Part shown: one piece after another, positions 1 to 7,176 of the stretch | How the letters are laid out: every line of letters starts with the position of its first letter | Position numbering within the stretch: position 1 is the first letter of the stretch | Source: Scatomorpha stercorigallinarum | Lineage (GTDB): Bacteria; Bacillota; Clostridia; Oscillospirales; Oscillospiraceae | NCBI GenBank assembly: GCA_944387865.1 | Contig: CALXGN010000016.1 | Location: forward strand, 1-52,710 | Reading direction: 5' to 3' | Length of the DNA stretch: 52,710 nucleotides | Program-made: the position numbers and the translations under genes | Notes under the pieces: model-generated | What the model saw: only the letters and a program-made list of their open reading frames with translations | What the model was told of the DNA's origin: nothing | Database searches by the model: none

Positions 1-77
1 GCCATATAGTAATCCTCCTGTGCGGTGCTTCTATTCTACACCACCCAGGAGGTTTACACAAAACTTGGGACTGTCTC
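1..77 (-). mobile_element. End of a second IS256-family element, cut by the window edge
   Basis: The reverse complement of this stretch matches the left end of the complete element at 1047-1123 with only about two differences over 77 bases. The match covers the terminal inverted repeat, the ribosome binding site and the transposase start codon (ATG at 5-3 on the minus strand). The element therefore points left and its body lies outside the window. It is in inverted orientation to the complete copy and is a different, slightly diverged copy. Its far end and target duplication cannot be seen. Confidence 0.85.
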
Positions 78-407
78 CCGAGGCGACCTTTGGCTGTTAC
101 TTTTACCCCTCAGTCCTCCAGCCCGTGCATCCCCGCAGCGCGCTTCAAATAACTCTCCAGCGTTCCGTCAGGCGCTCGAAGGTACGTCCACGCCGTTGGC
201 TCTCAAGGTTGACATTTTGCTGGGAGTTCTATATATTAAAAGCAGAAGGTGTGCTTCTCTCTATCCCAGGCTGCGGCTTTCGCCCCACTTGGTTGAGAGG
301 GCACGCCTTCAGTACCAGCAGGAGTTGTCCTAGTGTCGAAAGTACCCTCTTGGGTGGCCCGCCTAGTAGAATGGCTCTCCTGCTGGTTTTTGTTTTCGAG
401 GGCGCAC
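78..407 (-). mobile_element. Possible 5' fragment of a group II intron
   Basis: On the minus strand this segment begins with GTGCG (407-403), the usual 5' end of a group II intron. It carries a perfect 11-bp long-range helix (314-324 with 377-387, ACCAGCAGGAG) and other GNRA-like hairpin material, and has no convincing ORF. It lies between a broken phosphoesterase gene and the IS256 end at 77, so the 3' part, including any reverse transcriptase, would be missing. The call rests on the 5' motif and the structured non-coding character only. It could be another structured RNA or degenerate mobile DNA. Confidence 0.33.
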
Positions 408-428
408 GTTTTTCATATATATGCTGCC

Positions 429-707
429 TTAGTCAACGCCCACGACCCCATGCGGGAGAAAAGCACGCCCCTCGTAGCCCAGCGCAGCCGTGGGCCGCGC
501 CTCGTGATTGCCGTGGATGCACAGCAGCGTTACCGGCATCGTGTCTATGTATTGCTTGAGCTTTTCGTCGCGGTGATCGAGGTAGTAGTTGACGCCGGCG
601 TCGCCGAGGATTATCAGCACGTCGCCGAGCGTTGTATGATTGTCGCGGCAGAAGCACGCGATGCGCTCAAAGCGCCCATGCGTGTCGCCGGTGAGGTAGA
701 CGTTCAT
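429..707 (-). pseudogene. Metallophosphoesterase, N-terminal fragment
   Basis: The 92-residue product has the calcineurin-like phosphoesterase opening: GDTHG near residue 7, an ILGDAG block near residue 33 and GNHEA near residue 66. These supply metal-binding Asp, His and Asn residues. Family members are normally about 220-280 residues, so the C-terminal two thirds are missing. A GGAGG site lies before the ATG at 707. The frame ends soon after a HG motif, close to the start of the possible intron fragment, so the gene was probably broken by that insertion or a linked deletion. It is unlikely to be active. Confidence 0.75.
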
Positions 708-743
708 GCGGACACCTCCTTTGACTGAATCCCAAATTTGTGT

Positions 744-756
744 TATAATATTATAA
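744..756. promoter_or_regulatory. TATAAT-type -10 element, readable on both strands
   Basis: The near-palindrome TATAATATTATA lies 37 bases left of the phosphoesterase start and about 30 bases before a tiny plus-strand ORF. It could serve as a -10 box in either direction. No strong -35 box is evident for either reading. Confidence 0.4.
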
Positions 757-781
757 ATTTCTTGATGTCTGCGGAACGGAG

Positions 782-868
782 GTGAGTAAAATAACTACAT
801 CAGGATCTATAGCCGTAGAGACAGCCGCCATATTCAACATGATTGGCGCCTGCCTTGCGGCGATGTAG
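782..868 (+). CDS. Possible 28-residue hydrophobic peptide
   Basis: A GTG start follows a TATAAT box and a GGAACGGAGG purine tract that almost abuts the start codon. The peptide is 28 residues, with a polar first half (SKITTSGS) and a hydrophobic, small-residue second half (FNMIGACLAAM). The ORF lies almost wholly inside a 14-bp inverted repeat (788-801 and 862-875). Size and composition recall small membrane toxins of type I toxin-antitoxin modules, but I do not recognise the family. The RBS spacing is poor, and it may simply be a structured non-coding element. Confidence 0.25.
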   Translation: MSKITTSGSIAVETAAIFNMIGACLAAM

Positions 869-875
869 TTATTTT
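788..875. repeat. Perfect 14-bp inverted repeat flanking 60 bases
   Basis: AAAATAACTACATC at 788-801 and its exact complement at 862-875 could form a long stem around a 60-base loop. The arms overlap the beginning and end of the tiny ORF. The structure could be a terminator for adjacent genes, a very small mobile repeat or the fold of a small RNA. Positions 876-1038 beyond it show no gene. Confidence 0.6.
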
Positions 876-1046
876 GCGCAGCGACGAAAAGCAACGCAAA
901 GCAACGTATAATGTACACTGCACTCCCGCTCTGTCTGCGCCATCGAAGGCCATTTTACACGAAAAGTGGTTTTCACTGATGCCATCCTTTAAGGGCGGTC
1001 GCGTTCGGAACAAATAACAGATACCAAGAAATGTAGAGAAGCGGGC

Positions 1047-2533
1047 GAGACAGTCCCAAGCTTTGTGTAAACCTCCTGCGTGGTGTAGAATAGAAGCACC
1101 GCACAGGAGGATTACTATATGGCCAGAAAGAACCGTACCCCGGAAGAAAATGCCCGCCGAGAGAAGATCCGTGAGTTGCTGCAGATGGCAAACATCGGCA
1201 GCATGGATGATATCCAGAATCTGTTTAAGGAGACCATTGCCGAGTTCATGGAGAATGGCTTGGAAGCAGAGCTGGATGACGAGCTGGGCTACAGCAAATA
1301 CGACTACAAGAACAAGGACACAGACAACAGCCGCAATGGTCACAGCAGCAAAACGCTGCGCACCAGCTTTGGAGATGTAGCAGTATCGGTTCCCCGGGAC
1401 CGGAAGGGGGAATTTGAGCCCCAGGTGCTGAAAAAGAACCAGACCAGCATCAGCCAGGACATAGAGGAAAAGATCCTGTCCATGTACGCCAAAGGTATGA
1501 CTACCAGCGACATTGAAGCTCACATTCAGGACATCTACGGCATCTCCGTCTCAGACAGCACGGTCAGTCGGATCACGGACAAAATCTTGCCCGTGGCTCG
1601 TGAGTGGCAGCAGCGGCCTCTGGAGCCCATCTACGCCGTGGTATTTCTGGATGCCATCCACTATCATGTCCGCAGTGAAGGGCAGATTGTGAAGAAAGCA
1701 GTGTACATTGCCATTGGAGTCAACCTGGATGGTCGGAAAGACGTCCTGGGGATGTGGGTTGGCGAAAATGAGAGCGCCAAGTTCTGGGCCACTGTCCTCA
1801 ATGGCCTGAAAAACCGGGGCGTAGAGGATATTTTCATTGCCTGCACCGACAATTTAGCGGGGTTTGATGCGGCCATCCACGCCACCTTTCCCCAGACAGA
1901 GATCCAGAACTGCATCATCCACCAGCTGCGCAATTCCAGCAAGTATGTGTCCTACAAGGACCTGAAAGCCCTTATGGCCGATCTGAAGGCGGTCTATGCC
2001 GCTGTGGACGAGCAGGCTGCCCTGGATGCTCTGGACGCCTTCGGGGAGCGCTGGGACAAGAAATACCCGAAAATCTCCCAGTCCTGGCGGTCCAACTGGG
2101 CCAACCTCAGCACCTATTTCAAGTACCCCCAGGAGGTGCGCAGGCTGATCTACACCACCAATGCCATTGAGGGTTTCAACCGCCAGCTGCGCAAGGTGAC
2201 CAAGTCCAAGTCCGTCTTTCCCACCGATGACAGCCTGTTGAAAATGCTGTATCTGGCTATGATGGACATTACGAAAAAGTGGACTGGACGGCGGCAGGAC
2301 TGGAGCCTGATCCACGCCCAGATGGCCATTTACTTTGCCGAGCGTATGCCCGAGTAACACCGGCAGAGCCGGATGCCAAGGGCAAGATGAACGGCTACGC
2401 CGCCCTTGACATCCGCCCCCGCCGGCGTTATGTTGTTCACAAGGCGGCAGCCGGACTAGCCTGCTACCGCCCTGAATCAATTTTGCTCTATTTGCACCTC
2501 AAATGGTGTTTACACAGAATTGGGGATTGACCC
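1047..2533 (+). mobile_element. Complete IS256-family insertion sequence
   Basis: The element is 1487 bp with imperfect terminal inverted repeats: GAGACAGTCCC at the left, and GGGTCAATCCC reading inward from the right, both followed by a shared TGTGTAAAC block. It is flanked by a perfect 8-bp direct repeat, AAGCGGGC, at 1039-1046 and 2534-2541, as expected for IS256-family transposition. The single ORF is a full-length transposase. The target lies in the hairpin stem at 2534-2559. The intact duplication shows that this copy inserted by itself, not as one arm of a composite element with the copy at 1-77. Confidence 0.93.
1119..2357 (+). CDS. IS256-family transposase
   Basis: This 412-residue protein has the usual length for mutator/IS256 transposases, which move the element by a DDE mechanism through a circular intermediate. 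The catalytic triad is visible as D178 (in VFLDAIHYH), D244 (in ACTDNLAGF) and E351 (in TTNAIEGFNRQ). A Cys-x-x-His pair (IIHQLR region) follows the second Asp as usual for the family. The ATG at 1119 is preceded by CAGGAGG at a good distance. The reading frame is intact and the element looks recently active. Positions 2358-2500 of the IS show no other gene. Confidence 0.95.
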   Translation: MARKNRTPEENARREKIRELLQMANIGSMDDIQNLFKETIAEFMENGLEAELDDELGYSKYDYKNKDTDNSRNGHSSKTLRTSFGDVAVSVPRDRKGEFEPQVLKKNQTSISQDIEEKILSMYAKGMTTSDIEAHIQDIYGISVSDSTVSRITDKILPVAREWQQRPLEPIYAVVFLDAIHYHVRSEGQIVKKAVYIAIGVNLDGRKDVLGMWVGENESAKFWATVLNGLKNRGVEDIFIACTDNLAGFDAAIHATFPQTEIQNCIIHQLRNSSKYVSYKDLKALMADLKAVYAAVDEQAALDALDAFGERWDKKYPKISQSWRSNWANLSTYFKYPQEVRRLIYTTNAIEGFNRQLRKVTKSKSVFPTDDSLLKMLYLAMMDITKKWTGRRQDWSLIHAQMAIYFAERMPE

Positions 2534-2559
2534 AAGCGGGCGGCGCGAGCCGCCCGCTT
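2534..2559. terminator. Hairpin downstream of the antirepressor gene, hit by the IS
   Basis: An 11-bp perfect stem (AAGCGGGCGGC with its complement, loop GCGA) lies three bases after the stop codon of the minus-strand gene at 2562. A T-rich stretch follows on the plus strand. The IS256 copy entered exactly at the stem, so its 8-bp target duplication is one stem arm. Confidence 0.7.
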
Positions 2560-2561
2560 TG

Positions 2562-3428
2562 TTATTCTTCCTTCCCCTCTAACTCCGCGACGCCCTCTAT
2601 CACGTCTGTTATCAGCTTCATCGTCTTGGCGTTCTCGGAACTTATTACGGGGCGGCCCATTTCGCGCTCTAACTCTTTTCTCGCGTTGCCGGCGACGCGG
2701 CCGCCGCGTTGGGCGACGGCGAGGTTCTCGGCCATGCCCTCGGGCTTTTCGACCTGCGAGATGCCGGTCGTGGACGCCTCGGCGAGCATATTGAGCACCA
2801 GCTCGAGGTCGCTCATGTTGTCGCGCAGGTTCTCCTTTTTCAGCCCCTTGTAGCCTTTATACTGCCGCGTGGTTATGCCCGACCAGGCCTTGCTTATCTC
2901 GTCGGTCAGTATCGCGTACTCGCGGCCCTTCTGCACGCCGCGTTTCTGCCATTCGTCGGTCAGCTCGTTGCGGATGCGTATCGCAAGCAGCCGCTGATGC
3001 ACCCACTCCTCGCTGTAGCCTTTTTTCAGGTAAGTCTCCAGCGCGCGGTCTATCGCCTGCTCGGGGTCTATTGTCTCGTCTATCCGCTCGCGCCCCACGC
3101 GCGCCAGCCAGAGCTTGAACGGCTCGGCCTTCGGCGAGGGGATGGACTGGATGATACGCAGCAGCTGCTCCGTATCGGCGACGTCGGTGAGGCGGCGCTT
3201 GCCGTCGGCGGAGGCCAATTTCAACTGTACGATATTATCGTACAGTTCAACTGCGCCCTCGGCCTTCAGCTTGCGCTTTAAGTCGCTCCAATACCGGCGC
3301 GGGTTTTCCGAACCCGTCAGCGCGGCCACAACGTCCACGATCGAGAAGTACCACTCTTCCTTCTCCGCATCCCAGGCGGAGCGTATAGGCTGATTCTCAA
3401 AAAGCTGTAAAGAGTTATTGTCCTTCAT
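2562..3428 (-). CDS. BRO-N family phage antirepressor-like protein
   Basis: The protein has 288 residues. Its N-terminal 110 residues resemble the Bro-N domain (a YFSIVDVVAALTGS block followed by RRYWSDLKRKL), a DNA-binding module common in phage antirepressors and mobile-element regulators. The C-terminal part is charged and mostly helical, ending in ELEGKEE, and matches the length of chromosomal Firmicutes homologues. It is probably a regulatory remnant of a prophage or other mobile element. Its target is not visible. It is flanked by an IS on one side and an AT-rich orphan gene on the other. Confidence 0.75.
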   Translation of the reverse strand: MKDNNSLQLFENQPIRSAWDAEKEEWYFSIVDVVAALTGSENPRRYWSDLKRKLKAEGAVELYDNIVQLKLASADGKRRLTDVADTEQLLRIIQSIPSPKAEPFKLWLARVGRERIDETIDPEQAIDRALETYLKKGYSEEWVHQRLLAIRIRNELTDEWQKRGVQKGREYAILTDEISKAWSGITTRQYKGYKGLKKENLRDNMSDLELVLNMLAEASTTGISQVEKPEGMAENLAVAQRGGRVAGNARKELEREMGRPVISSENAKTMKLITDVIEGVAELEGKEE

Positions 3429-3479
3429 AGTATGTACCCCTAAATTACTCTCATTTTACATCCAAACGAATGAAGTTCG

Positions 3480-4178
3480 TCAGCTGTATAGCTTTTTCTT
3501 CTCTATAAAATTCAAATATAGAACCCCAAGCCAATTATACAATACGATAAAAATTATAATAAACAGTTCTATGACACTTCTTGACGTAATATACGAAGTT
3601 TCTTCTACTTGTTCGCAATATGCGTGCTCATTGAGTATAGTACATTTCCACGACCGTTCATATTGATCGTATAGTAATATGGACTCTTTCAAAGAACCTA
3701 TGCAATCAGAATGATCGGTGAAATCCAAGCAATTGCCATCTGGAAAAAAGACCTTCTCTATATAATACTGCCTAGAGTATTCACGACGCTCATTGCCATA
3801 GTTGTCTAACCTTGAATCGACTTCAACGTCAACACTGATTTGGCCCGGCAATGTATAGCTTTCTTCATCAGACTCCAGCGTGACGTAATAGCAATAAGTG
3901 CCAGAATTTTTGCCCTCAAGTGAATGACTGCCAATAAGCTCTCTAAATGTATTATCATCCGCCAAAAACAAAGCCAAAATAGCTAATATAACTATTGAAG
4001 GAACAACAACACTCTCCTTAAAGAATGGCTTAATTATCAATGTGTCACCAATGCTAAACTTAATCTTATGTACGACACGATTGTAAACCAGCTTAACTGA
4101 CTTGACAATCCACACTAAAGCTCCCAAAGCTACGGCTAGAGATGACAGCGAAAGAGCATATTCAACCAATTTTTCCAT
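3480..4178 (-). CDS. AT-rich hypothetical membrane protein
   Basis: This 232-residue protein belongs to no family I recognise. A hydrophobic helix lies at about residues 8-28, a second at about 58-74 (VVVPSIVILAILALFLA), and a third near the C-terminus (SVIELFIIIFIVLYNWLGVL). The middle is polar, Tyr/Asp/Glu-rich and predicted to lie outside the bilayer. Base composition is far more AT-rich than the neighbours, which suggests transfer from another host. It has its own consensus-like promoter at 4208-4236. It could be a phage or defence-island orphan. Confidence 0.6.
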   Translation of the reverse strand: MEKLVEYALSLSSLAVALGALVWIVKSVKLVYNRVVHKIKFSIGDTLIIKPFFKESVVVPSIVILAILALFLADDNTFRELIGSHSLEGKNSGTYCYYVTLESDEESYTLPGQISVDVEVDSRLDNYGNERREYSRQYYIEKVFFPDGNCLDFTDHSDCIGSLKESILLYDQYERSWKCTILNEHAYCEQVEETSYITSRSVIELFIIIFIVLYNWLGVLYLNFIEKKKLYS

Positions 4179-4207
4179 AGCAGCACCTTCTGTAAAAGTA
4201 TATTTTC

Positions 4208-4236
4208 ATTATATACACGGCATTGAAAAATGGCAA
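4208..4236 (-). promoter_or_regulatory. Promoter of the AT-rich membrane gene
   Basis: On the minus strand TTGCCA (4236-4231), a 17-base spacer and TATAAT (4213-4208) lie about 30 bases before the ATG at 4178. The spacing and -10 are ideal for the housekeeping sigma factor. Confidence 0.7.
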
Positions 4237-4332
4237 TAAAAGCTTTGCGTTGCTCACATGTTAACAAAACCTTTAGGCAGGCGCTATATCTCCCTTACGA
4301 AACTACAGATTCATAGAGCCATTAGTAAATGT

Positions 4333-4437
4333 TTATCTAACTTTTCCGCTCAGCTCCTGCATGGTGCGGCGGATCTCCTTGGGGATGACGACGCGGCCGA
4401 GGTCGTCGATGCGGCGAACGATGCCGGTGGCTTTCAT
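4333..4437 (-). pseudogene. SpoVT/AbrB-type regulator, truncated
   Basis: The ORF encodes only 34 residues, beginning with the classical AbrB swapped-hairpin DNA-binding start (MKATGIVRRIDDLGRVVIPK) and continuing EIRRT. It then switches to an unrelated-looking QELSGKVR tail and a stop. Full AbrB/SpoVT proteins have at least 80 residues and a 45-50-residue DNA-binding domain, so the second half of the fold is missing. A strong RBS (GGAGGAG) precedes the ATG. An internal or C-terminal deletion is the simplest explanation. Function is doubtful. Confidence 0.75.
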
Positions 4438-4570
4438 GGTTACTCCTCCTGCCTTTGTTTCTTTATGCAGGATTTAGTATCCGCATTTGCCGCGGCGCTA
4501 TGCGTAAGGCAGAATTTGGCGCAAAGTGCGCGACAAAGGCCCGGACGCTGTGGCGTGTGCGCACCCAATA

Positions 4571-4579
4571 TGGTATAAT
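4571..4579 (+). promoter_or_regulatory. Extended -10 promoter element
   Basis: TGGTATAAT at 4571-4579 is a perfect extended -10 box. The -35 region 17 bases upstream (TGGCGT) is weak. It lies about 130 bases before the small DNA-binding-like gene at 4707, leaving a long untranslated leader with no recognised structure. Confidence 0.55.
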
Positions 4580-4706
4580 GCACTTAGTTCACGATGCCCG
4601 CGCGACGGGATGCAGGGCCGGCGGGCATGTGTCCCGCCGCGCGGATGAGCAGCGCCGGGGGGGAGGACGGGCCTCGGCATATTTGCGGCAGAAAGGAGAC
4701 GGACGG

Positions 4707-5093
4707 ATGGACGATCTGATGGCGCGCACGATGGTAGAGAACCTCAGCGTCGGCATCGACCCGACCACAGGTCAAGCGCTGCCGGCGTATGACAGTTGCG
4801 CAAATGAACTCGTGCAGGAGGCCCTGCGAACGGTGCTCGAGCACTGTACGCTCGAATCCTATGGTACGATGCTCGAACGCAAGCGTAAAGGGCGCAGGGA
4901 AACACAGGAGAAGGCAGCGGCCCAGGGGACGGCGCAGTATCTGAATGCCGGCAAGCCCTGGTCGCGCGGAGAAGACCAGAGATTGTGGGAGATGTACACC
5001 TATGGCCGCAAAAATACGCATCAAATTGCAAAGGTACTGCAGCGGTCGCCAAAAAGCATTGCCTCGCGCTTGAGAAAACTGGGGCTTCGGTGA
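4707..5093 (+). CDS. Small protein with C-terminal SANT/Myb-like helix-turn-helix
   Basis: The chosen ATG follows AAAGGAGAC and gives 128 residues. The N-terminal part is acidic and helical. The C-terminal 45 residues (from KPWSRGEDQRLWEMY to SRLRKLGLR) have the W-x4-ED-x2-L pattern and the final KSIASRLRKLG helix of Myb/SANT-like homeodomain folds, which are often appended to helicases and small clostridial proteins. DNA or nucleoprotein binding is likely, but the partner is unknown. The open frame extends upstream to 4455, but that part looks non-coding. Confidence 0.6.
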   Translation: MDDLMARTMVENLSVGIDPTTGQALPAYDSCANELVQEALRTVLEHCTLESYGTMLERKRKGRRETQEKAAAQGTAQYLNAGKPWSRGEDQRLWEMYTYGRKNTHQIAKVLQRSPKSIASRLRKLGLR

Positions 5094-5194
5094 GCGAGGA
5101 CATTATATTTACTGATGGCGCTGTGCTGTAGACGCCGCTCCAGGATGAGGGCGAGCCACTCGCGGCCGACGCTGTACGGCAAGTGAACAAAAAA

Positions 5195-5226
5195 CGCAAA
5201 GGCGCGGAGAGCTCCGCGCCTTTGCG
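5195..5226. terminator. Bidirectional terminator between convergent genes
   Basis: CGCAAAGGCGCGGAG at 5195-5209 pairs perfectly with 5212-5226. An A-run precedes it and TGTTTT follows, so it can stop both the rightward gene ending at 5093 and the leftward regulator ending at 5246. Confidence 0.85.
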
Positions 5227-5245
5227 CTGTTTTGCCCGGCGCGGC

Positions 5246-6754
5246 TCAAAAGCCGTGCGGGTGGAATTTCTCGGCCAGGGTGATGTTGTAGTTCATATAT
5301 TCCGTGAGCTCTTCACTGTTCAGGGGAATGACATATTTATTTGCCACGGTTTGCTCAAAGTAGCGGCGGAAGAGCAGGATGTCGTCAAGATTGGGGAACT
5401 TGTGGCTGTATGTCGAGCCGGCGCCCGCTGTGCGCACCTTTTCGAGCAGTACTTCACGCTGGTTGACATACATCGACACGCCGTACCGGAATTGATGGAT
5501 GGTCGTGGCGGTGTCATCAATGAGGCTGAAGCGGATGCTGGGGTTTTCTGAGAATATCTCCTGCAGGTGACGCACGTGCTCGATGCGCTGCTCAGGCGTG
5601 AGCATGATCCTGTGCGGCCCCAGGTCGATGGCGCCGGTGTGCAGGTATTCCATCAGGCAGGACTTGAACAGTATGACGGCCAGGTCCCCATAGCGCATGC
5701 GCTGTTCCCAGGCGTGAGAGAGCATCTGCAACTGGTCCGTATATATGCGCTCCCTGTCGCTCTCGGAGAGCTCGTCTATGATCTGCTGGATCACGCTCGG
5801 CGGCAGGAACAGGGACGGGGCGCCATACAACAGGATGCGCCCCCAATCCTGCATGTAAAAATCTACGTGCAGGATGGTCTTATCCAGCATGGCGGGCTCC
5901 AGAGGGGCCAGAAAGCGCGAGAAACGGTGGAAAGTCGCCACGCAGTATTCGTCCAGGCTCAGGAGGATGTTCGGGTCCGTGGTGTATGAACAGGCAACGA
6001 GCTCGCTCTCCCTCATTACCAGCACAAAAGCAATGACGTCCCTGACTATGATCAGGTGCTCGTACATCCGGTCGCCGCTGTGATAGAGCGTGAGTATCGG
6101 GGCGTTGGTCACATTTATGGTCTTAACTATCCAATCGAAATAGTCTTCGCTGTTTTTCGATACGCGGTCCATATCGATGACCATGCTCAAACTGACCGAC
6201 AGCCCGGACAGCGTAGCCTGGTCAAACAGGGAAAGGAGCTTGTCCTCAAACAGGCTGTAAAGATCTACCGTAGACAGTATCTCGGCGCGCTTGTTATCGG
6301 AGCCAGACCTTATGATGGCGTTTTTAAGGATCGTAAAAAGGTCGGACTTCTTGTCCAAGAACGTGGCCGGGAGAGAGAACGTATCCTGGGAGGCGGTTTT
6401 TTCGCTGACATCCTGGGTGACCGCACTGGCGCTGTATTTTGTGCGCAGCATGGTATAGAGCACCACGGACAATCCGTCCTCAGAAATGCTTTCGGCCTGC
6501 TTTGGCGGTATGTTCAGAAGCGCGGCCGCGGCATGCTGCTGATCGTTGTGCAGGCACAGCCTTTCGGCAAAAAAGGCCGCGATGTCATGTATCACCTTGT
6601 CGCTTGAACGCTCTGAAGGCAGGCGGCTGCCGTTGAGCCACTTGCTGATATAGGTGGTGTCATATCCAAGGTGTTTGGACAACGAATAAGTTTTTTCGTT
6701 CGTGATGTTGAGTAATTGGCGCAGCAGTTCGCCAAAAGGGTTTGACTTGGACAT
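5246..6754 (-). CDS. XRE-type transcriptional regulator with long sensor region
   Basis: The protein has 502 residues. Residues about 20-60 (KTYSLSKHLGYDTTYISKWLNGSRLP) form a Cro/C1-type helix-turn-helix. The remaining 430 residues match no domain I can name and probably sense a ligand. The start at 6754 has a GGAGG site. The gene is divergent from the peptide transporter operon at 7177, so it probably controls that operon and itself. Candidate operators are the inverted repeats at 6788-6831 and 7060-7083. The large C-terminal region is unusual for this DNA-binding class but is seen in several clostridial regulators next to transporters. Confidence 0.8.
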   Translation of the reverse strand: MSKSNPFGELLRQLLNITNEKTYSLSKHLGYDTTYISKWLNGSRLPSERSSDKVIHDIAAFFAERLCLHNDQQHAAAALLNIPPKQAESISEDGLSVVLYTMLRTKYSASAVTQDVSEKTASQDTFSLPATFLDKKSDLFTILKNAIIRSGSDNKRAEILSTVDLYSLFEDKLLSLFDQATLSGLSVSLSMVIDMDRVSKNSEDYFDWIVKTINVTNAPILTLYHSGDRMYEHLIIVRDVIAFVLVMRESELVACSYTTDPNILLSLDEYCVATFHRFSRFLAPLEPAMLDKTILHVDFYMQDWGRILLYGAPSLFLPPSVIQQIIDELSESDRERIYTDQLQMLSHAWEQRMRYGDLAVILFKSCLMEYLHTGAIDLGPHRIMLTPEQRIEHVRHLQEIFSENPSIRFSLIDDTATTIHQFRYGVSMYVNQREVLLEKVRTAGAGSTYSHKFPNLDDILLFRRYFEQTVANKYVIPLNSEELTEYMNYNITLAEKFHPHGF

Positions 6755-6787
6755 AAACAGGGCCTCCTATAAGCGCGGGAAAAAGCT

Positions 6788-6831
6788 TCGACACGGTGAG
6801 CCGGGAGACAAGGTCCCGACAGCCGTGTCGA
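6788..6831. promoter_or_regulatory. Inverted repeat upstream of the XRE regulator
   Basis: TCGACACGG at 6788-6796 pairs with 6823-6831, with a nested CGGGA/TCCCG pair inside. It lies 34-77 bases before the regulator start, a plausible autoregulatory site or leader hairpin. Confidence 0.45.
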
Positions 6832-7003
6832 GAATTGACAACAAGGACAAAATGCATCGGCTCGAATTGTCTATCTCAAATGGGCGAAAATTCAAAACAC
6901 AGAACAGTTTTGCTCGAATTTTGTGCAAATGATACAGTTTAACACCGTAATACTCACTAAAACAGCAACTTGTTTATTTAAATATAAAATCAAAGCCACA
7001 GTT

Positions 7004-7033
7004 TTGTCAAGGCTTTTTGGCGCAAGATACAAT
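7004..7033 (+). promoter_or_regulatory. Promoter of the peptide transporter operon
   Basis: TTGTCA (7004-7009), an 18-base spacer and TACAAT (7028-7033) lie in an AT-rich intergenic region. A second possible promoter is TTATCA with a 19-base spacer and TGGTACAAT, which ends near 7115. Either would leave a leader of 60-140 bases. The rest of 6832-7000 is AT-rich and shows no gene. Confidence 0.55.
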
Positions 7034-7059
7034 GCGAGCCGTATCAGACGGCAAAACGG

Positions 7060-7083
7060 GACAAAGATGTGGCACATTTTGTC
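7060..7083. promoter_or_regulatory. Candidate operator of the transporter operon
   Basis: GACAAAGATGTG (7060-7071) and CACATTTTGTC (7073-7083) form a near-perfect inverted repeat with one extra base in the left arm. It lies between the two possible promoters, a good position for repression by the adjacent XRE regulator. Confidence 0.5.
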
Positions 7084-7176
7084 GTTATCACTTAAATACA
7101 GTAAAGTGGTACAATGAAGAAACCATTCAGGCCGCCGCCATTTTCACGGAGAAGAGAAAGCGAGGGAAGTGAGCAA

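Noticed and set aside
1..1046. A composite transposon formed by the two inverted IS256 copies
   Set aside because: The right copy has its own complete 8-bp target duplication, so it inserted independently. The segment between the copies is only gene debris.
7114..7176. An N-terminal extension of the first permease from the ATG at 7114
   Set aside because: There is no RBS, the extension is Arg/Pro-rich and unlike family members, and the ATG at 7177 has an RBS and the normal N-terminus.
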